64,000 nt of DNA from ZC4RG25 sp041687075 (GTDB lineage Bacteria; Pseudomonadota; Alphaproteobacteria; Rhizobiales; Hyphomicrobiaceae), in the NCBI GenBank assembly GCA_041687075.1, contig JAWLCO010000002.1:16778-80777 (forward strand), read 5' to 3'. Below, piece by piece: positions 16,319 to 23,531 of the stretch (position 1 is the first letter of the stretch; the number at the start of each line of letters is the position of its first letter). The notes beneath the pieces are model-generated. The model worked only from the letters and a program-made list of their open reading frames with translations. It made no database searches and had not been told where the DNA came from. The position numbers and the translations under genes are program-made.

Positions 16319-19129
16319 ATGACATCGGTTCTCCTTCCACTCACGATCATCGTGCTGTTCGCCGCCATTCCGCTCGTCGTGATCGCGAGCCGGCACAGCA
16401 GAAGGGCTGCTGCGGGGATCACCGGCAGCGCCATGGCGCTGAGCCTGGCGTTATTCCTCCCGTTATCGCTGTTGACCGAAGGCCAGGCCAGTCTGGTGGA
16501 GAAATGGAGCTGGCTGCCTCAATGGGGCATCACGCTCGGCCTCCGGCTCGACGGGCTGAGCCTGCTTTATGCCATTCTGATCCTCGGCATCGGCATGCTG
16601 GTGGTGCTCTACGCCACCTACTATCTGCCCACATCGGATCGCCTCGGCCGGTTTTTCGGTCTTCTGCTGGGATTCGCGGGCGCCATGCTGGGGCTCGTGC
16701 TTTCAGAGAACCTGATTCAGCTCGTCGTCTTCTGGGAAATGACGAGCATCGCCTCCTTCCTGCTCATCGCCTACAAGTTCGAGGCCCACGATGCGCGCAT
16801 CGCAGCGCGCATGGCGCTGGCCGTCACCGGTGCCGGTGGCCTGGCGTTGCTCGCCGGCGTTATGGTGTTGGGAAGCATTGCCGGCAGCTATGACATCTCC
16901 CAGGTGTTGGCCAGCGGTGACCTGATCCGCGACCACGCGCTTTATCCTGTCGCGCTCGTCCTGATCCTGGTCGGAGCATTTACGAAATCCGCGCAGTTCC
17001 CTTTTCACTTCTGGCTGCCGAACGCGATGGCTGCGCCGACGCCCGTCAGCGCCTACCTGCATTCCGCAACCATGGTGAAGGCGGGGGTGTTCGCGCTGGC
17101 GCGGTTTTATCCGGTGCTGGCCGGCACCGATTTGTGGATCGCACTGGTGTTTCCGGTGGGCGCCGTCACGCTGGTCTATGGCGCTTACATCGCGCTGCTA
17201 CAGAATGACCTCAAAGGGCTGCTCGCCTACTCGACGATCAGTCACCTCGGGCTGATCACGCTTCTGTTTGGCCTCGACACGTCCATGAGTGCCATCGCCG
17301 GCGTGTTCCACATCATCAATCACGCGATCTTCAAAGCCTCGCTCTTCATGTCGGCGGGGATCATCGATCACGAATGCGGCACGCGCGACATGCGGCGCAT
17401 CAACGGCCTGATAAAATACATGCCCTACACGGCCGTGCTGGGCATCGTGGCCGCTGGCTCGATGGCAGGTGTGCCGCTGCTCAACGGCTTTCTCAGCAAG
17501 GAGATGTTCTTTGCGGAAGCCGTCGAGCTGCAGCGGATCGATCAGTCCGGGTGGTTCCTGCCGGCATTCGCGACCATCGCCGGCGTGCTGACCGTCGCCT
17601 ACTCGGCGCGCTTCATCTACGACGTTTTTTTCGGCGGCGAGCCCGTGGACCTGCCGCGCCAGCCCCATGAGCCGGTGCTGTGGATCCGGATCCCGGTCGA
17701 TGTGCTCGTCCTTCTCTGCCTGCTCCTGGGCCTGTTTCCGCAGTTCACTGTTGGCCACATTCTCAGAGCCGCAGCGGCTGCGGTCCTGAACAGTCCGGTG
17801 CCCCATTTCGAGCTGTCGGTCTGGCACGGCTTCAATCTGCCGTTACTGATGAGCGTCATCGCCATCGCCGGAGGAATACTCTACTACTGGCGGTCCGACC
17901 GCCTCTTGATGCTGCACGACCGCTACATGCCCCGGCTGCACAGCCGCGTGGCGTTCGAGCGCCTCTACCGCAACCTCGCATCAGCATCGCAGGTCATCGT
18001 AGCAGCAGTCGACAACGTATCGCTCCAGCGGTACCTGGTGCTGTTCGTCGGAACCGTTCTGGTGCTCTGCGGCTGGGCCTACGCAACGGGCGCGCCAGCT
18101 CCCGTCCGCGGTCCTGAAGCTGGTATTCCGCCGGACACAGTCGTTCTGGCCGGTCTGATGGCGCTGGCTATCGGCAGCATCGGGGCAACGATCTATCACC
18201 GGCAGCGGCTGACGGCGCTGGTATTCCTGAGCGCCGTAGGTCTCATCGTCTCACTGACGTTCGTACGCTTTTCCGCACCTGATCTGGCCTTGACGCAACT
18301 CTCTGTCGAGGTCGTCACCATCACGCTGCTGCTGCTCGGCCTTCGCTTCATTCCGCGACAGGCACCGCAGGAGATCTCGCGCGTGCGACATGTCCGTGAC
18401 ATCGGGCTCGCCGTGGCTGGCGGGACAGGGCTGGCCCTGCTGACCTACGCGATGCTCACGCGTCCCTTCTCGACCATCTCGGACTACTACCTGCACAATG
18501 CCCTTCCCGGCGGCGGGGGGACGAATGTTGTCAACGTCATCCTGGTCGACTTCCGCGGTTTTGACACGCTCGGCGAAATAACGGTCCTGGCGCTTGTGGC
18601 CGTTGCGTCGCTTGCGGTGCTCGACGGCCTGCGGCTGCGGCCCTATCCGCCGCCCGCGCCGAAGGAGGCGGACCGGCACCCCATCATGCTGGCCATGCTG
18701 ATGCGGCCGCTGCTGCCGCTGGCGCTGGTCGTCTCGCTCTACATCCTGCTGCGCGGGCACAACCTGCCGGGTGGCGGCTTCATCGCCGGGCTGATCACCG
18801 GCGTCGCCCTGATCCTGCAGTACGTGGCAAGCGGTATAGATCTGGCCCAGGCGCGGCTGCGTATGGATTTCCTGCGGGTTTCGGCGGCGGGGCTGGCCCT
18901 GGCGGTCGGCACTGGGCTCGCAAGCATCCTGTTCGGCGATCCGTTCCTCACGAGCGCATATGGGCACCTGCACCTGCCGCTCATCGGCGATGTCGAGCTG
19001 GTGTCTGCGATGCTTTTCGACCTCGGCGTCTTTCTGGCAGTAGTCGGCGTTGTTCTCGTCATCATGGCAGGGTTCGGCGTGCTGAGCCGTCGCGAGCTGC
19101 CGAGGATCGACGCCGAGGGGAGGCGCTGA
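16319..19129 (+). CDS. mrpA: Mrp Na+/H+ antiporter, fused subunits A and B
   Basis: A 936-residue polytopic membrane protein. Residues ~1-500 form the NuoL/MrpA proton-channel domain (FWEMTSIASFLLIAYKFE, FHFWLPNAMAAPTPVSAYLHSATMVKAG). Next come the MrpA-specific C-terminal helices, and the last ~140 residues are the MrpB domain (RGHNLPGGGFIAGLITGVALILQYV). The Mrp complex exchanges Na+ or other monovalent cations for protons in alkali and salt tolerance. A+B fusion is common in Proteobacteria and explains the absence of a separate mrpB. The next gene starts 4 bases after the stop. Confidence 0.95.
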   Translation: MTSVLLPLTIIVLFAAIPLVVIASRHSRRAAAGITGSAMALSLALFLPLSLLTEGQASLVEKWSWLPQWGITLGLRLDGLSLLYAILILGIGMLVVLYATYYLPTSDRLGRFFGLLLGFAGAMLGLVLSENLIQLVVFWEMTSIASFLLIAYKFEAHDARIAARMALAVTGAGGLALLAGVMVLGSIAGSYDISQVLASGDLIRDHALYPVALVLILVGAFTKSAQFPFHFWLPNAMAAPTPVSAYLHSATMVKAGVFALARFYPVLAGTDLWIALVFPVGAVTLVYGAYIALLQNDLKGLLAYSTISHLGLITLLFGLDTSMSAIAGVFHIINHAIFKASLFMSAGIIDHECGTRDMRRINGLIKYMPYTAVLGIVAAGSMAGVPLLNGFLSKEMFFAEAVELQRIDQSGWFLPAFATIAGVLTVAYSARFIYDVFFGGEPVDLPRQPHEPVLWIRIPVDVLVLLCLLLGLFPQFTVGHILRAAAAAVLNSPVPHFELSVWHGFNLPLLMSVIAIAGGILYYWRSDRLLMLHDRYMPRLHSRVAFERLYRNLASASQVIVAAVDNVSLQRYLVLFVGTVLVLCGWAYATGAPAPVRGPEAGIPPDTVVLAGLMALAIGSIGATIYHRQRLTALVFLSAVGLIVSLTFVRFSAPDLALTQLSVEVVTITLLLLGLRFIPRQAPQEISRVRHVRDIGLAVAGGTGLALLTYAMLTRPFSTISDYYLHNALPGGGGTNVVNVILVDFRGFDTLGEITVLALVAVASLAVLDGLRLRPYPPPAPKEADRHPIMLAMLMRPLLPLALVVSLYILLRGHNLPGGGFIAGLITGVALILQYVASGIDLAQARLRMDFLRVSAAGLALAVGTGLASILFGDPFLTSAYGHLHLPLIGDVELVSAMLFDLGVFLAVVGVVLVIMAGFGVLSRRELPRIDAEGRR

Positions 19130-19133
19130 GAAT

Positions 19134-19466
19134 ATGGAACTCGTGCTTTCGCTCGGCATCGGCCTGCTGACGGCCTCGGGGATCTACCTCATTCTGCGGG
19201 AACGGACTTTTGCTGTGGTCCTCGGCATCACCCTGCTCTCCTATGCAACCAACCTGCTGATCTTCGTCAGCGGCCGGCTGATGGTCGGCGCGCCGCCGCT
19301 CATCCTCTCGGGCCAGGCGCAGCACACGGACCCCATCCCGCAGGCGCTGGTGCTGACCGCCATCGTGATCAGCTTCGGCATGACCGCCTACATCGTGGCG
19401 CTTGCACTGCGGGCAAAGGGCGAGTCCGGCACCGACCACGTGGACACCGAGGAGCGACCCCGGTGA
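19134..19466 (+). CDS. mrpC: Mrp antiporter subunit C
   Basis: A 110-residue NuoK-like subunit with three membrane helices. GLLTASGIYLILRERTF, LLSYATNLLIFVSGRL and PIPQALVLTAIVISFGMTAYI are the conserved MrpC segments. Length is normal. The stop overlaps the mrpD start by 4 bases (19463-19466), consistent with tight coupling in the operon. Confidence 0.95.
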   Translation: MELVLSLGIGLLTASGIYLILRERTFAVVLGITLLSYATNLLIFVSGRLMVGAPPLILSGQAQHTDPIPQALVLTAIVISFGMTAYIVALALRAKGESGTDHVDTEERPR

Positions 19467-20995
19467 GCCACGCCCTGCTCCTGCCGATCGTATTGCCGTT
19501 GATCGCTGCGATCGGGTGCATGGCCGGGTACAAGCGCGGGCTGGCGTTTCAGCGCCAGGTGTCGCTCGGGGCTACGCTGATATTGCCCATCGTGGCGGCA
19601 ATTCTCATCGCCTCCGCTGCGCGGGACGAGATCTCCGTCTACGCCATCGGCGCCTGGCCAGCGCCGTTCGGGATCGTGCTGGTGCTCGACCGCTTATCGG
19701 CAGCGATGGTCATGCTGACCGCAGCACTGGCCCTGCCTGTCCTGCTGTATGCCCTGGCAGGAACCGACGCCAAGGGGCGCCATTTTCATCCACTGTTCCA
19801 GTTTCAGCTCGCCGGATTGAACGGCGCCTTTCTGACGGGCGACATCTTCAACCTGTTCGTTTTCTTCGAGGTGCTGCTGGCCGCGTCCTACGGGCTGCTT
19901 GCTCACGGCGGCGGGCTGTTGCGGGCACGGGCGAGCCTCGCCTACGTCGTGCTCAACGTGGTAGGGTCGACGCTGTTCCTCGTTGGGCTCGCGCTCGTCT
20001 ATGGCACGCTGGGGACGCTCAACTTCGCCGATCTGGCCCTGGTCGTCCCGCATGTGCCGCCGTCGGATCAGGCCCTCGTGCGGGCGGCATTCGCGCTTCT
20101 GGTGATCGTATTCGCCTTGAAGGCTGCGCTGCTGCCGCTGTCCTTCTGGCTTCCGCTCGCTTACGGGGCCGCAACGGCTCCGGTCGCCGCTCTGTTTGCC
20201 ATTCTGACGAAGGTCGGAATCTACGTTCTGCTCAGGATCTTTGGCATCGTTTTCGCCAGCGCAGCGTTCACGGCAGATTTGCTCCAGCCCTGGCTCGTGC
20301 CGGTGGCCATCATGACGATTGCGCTCGGGATGATCGGACTGCTTTCAGCGCCGCGCCTTTCGGTCGGCGTTGCCTACCTGGTGGTGCTGTCGACGGGCAC
20401 ACTGCTCTCGGTCTTGTCGGTGCCGGGCATCGGCAGCGTGTCCGCCGTCATCTACTACCTGCTGCACTCGACGCTGGTCACCGGTGGCTTTTTTCTGCTG
20501 GCGGATGCCATCGCCAACCAGCGCGGTGTGCACGCCGACAAGCTGGAACGCGGTCCGCATGTGCGCGATCTGAAACTGCTCAGCGCCGGCTATCTGGTAC
20601 TGGCCGTGGCGGTGAGCGGTCTGCCCCCGCTGTCGGGCTTCTTTGGCAAGTTCATGCTGATGCAGTCGGTGCAAGCGACGGGCTGGGTGACGGCGATCTG
20701 GCCGGCCTTGCTGATCTCCAGTCTGGTGACCGCTCTGGCCCTGGCGCGGCAGGGCAGCGTTCTCTTCTGGGAGCCGGTGCCCGATGAGCCGAGACCCGAA
20801 TATCCACCGCCGAGCCGTTTGCATGTGGCAGCCGTGGTGGTGCTGGTGGCCGCGAGTCCCGTTCTGACGCTGACGACTGGCTCGGTCTCGGCCTATGCGC
20901 ACGCCGCGGCGGAGCAGCTTCTGGCCCGTCAGGATTACATCGATGCCGTGGTCGGTGCATCGCCGGAAATCGTCAGGGTTCGGAGGCCAAGATGA
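19463..20995 (+). CDS. mrpD: Mrp antiporter subunit D
   Basis: A 510-residue NuoN/NuoM-like proton-translocating subunit with about 14 helices. NLFVFFEVLLAASYGLLAHGG contains the conserved Glu of the channel, and FALKAALLPLSFWLPLAYGAA the Lys and Pro residues of the broken helix. PPLSGFFGKFMLMQS is a typical late motif. With MrpA it forms the ion path of the antiporter. It overlaps mrpC and mrpE by 4 bases each. Confidence 0.95.
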   Translation: MSHALLLPIVLPLIAAIGCMAGYKRGLAFQRQVSLGATLILPIVAAILIASAARDEISVYAIGAWPAPFGIVLVLDRLSAAMVMLTAALALPVLLYALAGTDAKGRHFHPLFQFQLAGLNGAFLTGDIFNLFVFFEVLLAASYGLLAHGGGLLRARASLAYVVLNVVGSTLFLVGLALVYGTLGTLNFADLALVVPHVPPSDQALVRAAFALLVIVFALKAALLPLSFWLPLAYGAATAPVAALFAILTKVGIYVLLRIFGIVFASAAFTADLLQPWLVPVAIMTIALGMIGLLSAPRLSVGVAYLVVLSTGTLLSVLSVPGIGSVSAVIYYLLHSTLVTGGFFLLADAIANQRGVHADKLERGPHVRDLKLLSAGYLVLAVAVSGLPPLSGFFGKFMLMQSVQATGWVTAIWPALLISSLVTALALARQGSVLFWEPVPDEPRPEYPPPSRLHVAAVVVLVAASPVLTLTTGSVSAYAHAAAEQLLARQDYIDAVVGASPEIVRVRRPR

Positions 20996-21483
20996 GGGAT
21001 CGCCTTTTGCCACGGCCTATTCTGAGCCTGGTCATTCTGGCACTCTGGCTGGTGCTCGCCTCCAGCGTCGGCGTCGGCCAACTTCTGATCGGCGTGGTCA
21101 TCGCCATTGCCATTCCCATCGCGACAGCCGCTTTCTGGCCGGAGCCTATCAGCGTGGTCCGGCCGCTGGCCGGGCTGCGGCTCCTCGGAGTGCTGCTCTT
21201 CGATATCATCGTTGCGAACCTGAGGGTTGCGCGCCTGGTCGTGGGGCCGCTCGATCGATTGCGCCCCCAGTTCATCGAGGTTCCGCTCGACATCGACGAC
21301 AGGTTCATTGCCTCGATCCTCGGCAACATCGTCGCGCTGACTCCCGGAACCGTATCGGTCGACATCGACCGCAGACGCCGGACCCTGCTCATTCACGCGC
21401 TCGATGTGGGCAATGCCCAGGCGCTCATCGACACCATCAAGACCCGTTACGAGGCACCACTCAAGGAGACCTTCGGATGCTGA
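20992..21483 (+). CDS. mrpE: Mrp antiporter subunit E
   Basis: A 163-residue subunit with two or three N-terminal helices (residues ~8-75), followed by a cytoplasmic ferredoxin-like domain containing IASILGNIVALTPGTVSVDID and LLIHALDV, both typical of MrpE. The subunit is needed for assembly or stability of the Mrp complex. It starts inside the last codons of mrpD and ends 7 bases past the mrpF start. Confidence 0.94.
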   Translation: MRDRLLPRPILSLVILALWLVLASSVGVGQLLIGVVIAIAIPIATAAFWPEPISVVRPLAGLRLLGVLLFDIIVANLRVARLVVGPLDRLRPQFIEVPLDIDDRFIASILGNIVALTPGTVSVDIDRRRRTLLIHALDVGNAQALIDTIKTRYEAPLKETFGC

Positions 21484-21746
21484 GCTACGCTATTGCTGCC
21501 GCTATCACGATGGTCGTCACGGCCATGCTGCTCAACCTGTTCCGGCTGGTCCGCGGGCCCAGCCTGCCGGATCGGGTGCTGGCACTCGACACGCTGTCGA
21601 TCAACACTATTGCGCTCGTCATGCTGTTCGGCATCAGCATCGGCAGCACGACCTACTTCGAGGCTGCACTGCTGATCGCCATGATGGGCTTTGTCGGGAC
21701 GGCAGCCTTCTGCAAGTTCATTCTGAGCGGCGACGTCATCGAGTGA
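21477..21746 (+). CDS. mrpF: Mrp antiporter subunit F
   Basis: An 89-residue, three-helix subunit with LFRLVRGPSLPDRVLALDTLSIN, the MrpF signature, and a C-terminal AALLIAMMGFVGTAAFCKF. It begins at the ATG 21477, overlapping mrpE by 7 bases, and its frame differs from mrpE. Length and helix pattern are normal for the family. Confidence 0.94.
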   Translation: MLSYAIAAAITMVVTAMLLNLFRLVRGPSLPDRVLALDTLSINTIALVMLFGISIGSTTYFEAALLIAMMGFVGTAAFCKFILSGDVIE

Positions 21747-21751
21747 GGGCC

Positions 21752-22066
21752 ATGGTTGATATCGTCACATCGCTGCTGGTGCTCGTCGGAGGGGCTTTCG
21801 CGCTGCTCGGCTCGATCGGACTGGCACGCCTGCCGGACTTCTTTTCCCGCCTGCACGGTCCGACCAAGGCAACGACGCTCGGCGTTGGCTCCGTCGTCAT
21901 CGCGTCCCTGGTGAACGTCACCGCCAACGAGCCCGGCTTCGGACTGCGCGAGCTGGCGATCACGCTCTTTCTGTTCATCACGGCACCGGTGAGCGCGCAC
22001 ATGCTTTCCAAGGCCGCATTGAGCGAGCAGCGCCGCCGGGTCGAGGCGGAGCGAACGGGGGATTAA
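21752..22066 (+). CDS. mrpG: Mrp antiporter subunit G
   Basis: A 104-residue subunit with three helices and the family motif GLARLPDFFSRLHGPTKATTLG, followed by LFLFITAPVSAHMLSKAA. The ATG at 21752 lies 5 bases after the mrpF stop; a GTG at 21743 overlapping that stop is an alternative that adds three residues. It is the last gene of the mrp operon; a strong hairpin follows at 22119-22158. Confidence 0.94.
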   Translation: MVDIVTSLLVLVGGAFALLGSIGLARLPDFFSRLHGPTKATTLGVGSVVIASLVNVTANEPGFGLRELAITLFLFITAPVSAHMLSKAALSEQRRRVEAERTGD

Positions 22067-22118
22067 GGGCCGCCCCCACTCACAGCGTATCGGCAGTGCA
22101 GCAACACAACACCTGTCA

Positions 22119-22158
22119 TCCCGCAGTGCAGCGCGAAGCGGTGCGCTGCGATGCGGGA
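22119..22158. terminator. Strong hairpin between convergent mrpG and CoA-transferase genes
   Basis: Two 16-base arms (22119-22134 and 22143-22158) pair apart from a central two-base mismatch, around an 8-base loop. The left arm begins TCCCGCAGTGCAGCGC. There is no long T tract. It could act as a bidirectional terminator or be a dispersed palindromic repeat; copies elsewhere in the genome would decide this, and I see no other copy in the window. Confidence 0.55.
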
Positions 22159-22206
22159 CCTTGCTACGCGCGCACCCAGGACGACGGGTGGCGGTCGGAT
22201 TAATTG

Positions 22207-23430
22207 CTACACGACACCTTCATCCCTGAGCGCCGCGATCTCGTCGGCAGCAAGGCCAAGCACATTGGAGAGCACCACGTCCGTATTCTCGCCCAGTAAT
22301 GGCGGTGCCTTGCTCGCCGTCGTATCGTGAGATGCCATCCGCACCGGGTTGGCGGCAACGGGCAGTGGCCCGGCCATATCGTGCTCGAGGACCCGCCGCA
22401 TGCCGCGCGCCTGCACCTGCGGATCGGCGAAGACCTGATCGATGGTGTTGATGGGGCCGCATGGCACGGACTTCGACTCGAGCAGCGCGATCCATTCCGC
22501 CGAGGAGCGTAGCTGCAGCGCTTCCTCGATTTGTGGGATCAGTGTCTCGCGATTGATGATGCGGGCTGCGTTGGTGCGGTAGCGCTCGTCGACTGCCAGA
22601 TGCTCGAGCCCCGCTGCTGCGCAGAAGCGCTGGAACTGCCCGTCATTGCCGACAGCCAGAATGATGTGGCCGTCGGCCGTGCGGAAAGCCTGGTAGGGCA
22701 CAACGGTCGGGTGCGCATTGCCCATGCGCTCTGGCACCGCGCCGGACACGAGAAATGTGGACGCCTGATTGATGAGGGCGGCCACCGTGCTGTCGAGCAG
22801 CGCAACGTCGATGTACTCACCCTCGCCCGTCCGGTCTCGCTTGATGAGAGACGCAAGGATGGCAGCCAGGGCGTTCATGCCCGCCATCTGATCGGAAATG
22901 GCGACGCCTACCTTGACGGGACCGCCGCCAGGCACATCGTCCGGCTCGCCCGTCACGCTCATCAGCCCACCCATGGCCTGCACAAGAAAGTCGTAGCCGG
23001 CGCGCGGGGCATAGGGGCCGGTCTGGCCGAAACCGGTGATCGAGCAGTAGACGAGCCGCGGATTGATGGCCTTCAGGCTCTGGTAGTCGAGCCCATACTT
23101 GGCAAGTCCGCCCACCTTGAAGTTCTCGATCAGCACATCCGATTTTTCAGCGAGCCTGCGGATGAGATCCTGCCCTTTGGGATGGGCGATGTCGACCGTG
23201 ACGGACTGCTTGCCGCGGTTGGTGCAGGCGAAATAGGCGGAGATGCCCGGATCGTTTGCGGTCGGCTCCAGCGCGAACGGCGGCCCCCAGCCGCGGGTAT
23301 CGTCGCCGTTCCGGGGGCGCTCGATCTTGATGACCTCTGCCCCCATGTCGGCCAGGAACTGCGAGGCCCAGGGGCCGGCGAGGACGCGGGACAGGTCGAG
23401 GACGCGGATGTGCGAGAGCGGAGCAGCCAT
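22207..23430 (-). CDS. CaiB/BaiF-type CoA transferase (class III)
   Basis: A 407-residue class III CoA transferase that moves CoA between carboxylic acids through a glutamyl/aspartyl-CoA anhydride. The start RVLDLSRVLAGPWASQFLADMGAEVIKIE, TRGWGPPF, NFKVGGLAKYGLDY and GFGQTGPYAPRAGYD are typical; the Asp in GVAISDQMAG (about residue 180) aligns with the catalytic Asp169 of formyl-CoA transferase. The acid substrate cannot be predicted; formyl/oxalyl, succinyl and hydroxymethylglutaryl types look alike at this level. It is divergent from the E1-like gene by ~100 bases, which may point to a shared pathway. Confidence 0.93.
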   Translation of the reverse strand: MAAPLSHIRVLDLSRVLAGPWASQFLADMGAEVIKIERPRNGDDTRGWGPPFALEPTANDPGISAYFACTNRGKQSVTVDIAHPKGQDLIRRLAEKSDVLIENFKVGGLAKYGLDYQSLKAINPRLVYCSITGFGQTGPYAPRAGYDFLVQAMGGLMSVTGEPDDVPGGGPVKVGVAISDQMAGMNALAAILASLIKRDRTGEGEYIDVALLDSTVAALINQASTFLVSGAVPERMGNAHPTVVPYQAFRTADGHIILAVGNDGQFQRFCAAAGLEHLAVDERYRTNAARIINRETLIPQIEEALQLRSSAEWIALLESKSVPCGPINTIDQVFADPQVQARGMRRVLEHDMAGPLPVAANPVRMASHDTTASKAPPLLGENTDVVLSNVLGLAADEIAALRDEGVV

Positions 23431-23531
23431 GAAGTCGTTCCCAGGGAGTGCATTGTGCGCTAACGGTTAGCACCACCAGCGCAATCTTGTCCTGCCGGAC
23501 CAGCAGAGTGTCCAGGGGATCGCAGTCGGAA

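Noticed and set aside
22075..22206. Possible remnant of an insertion sequence between mrpG and the CoA transferase gene
   Set aside because: Only a palindrome is visible, with no transposase fragment or flanking direct repeats.
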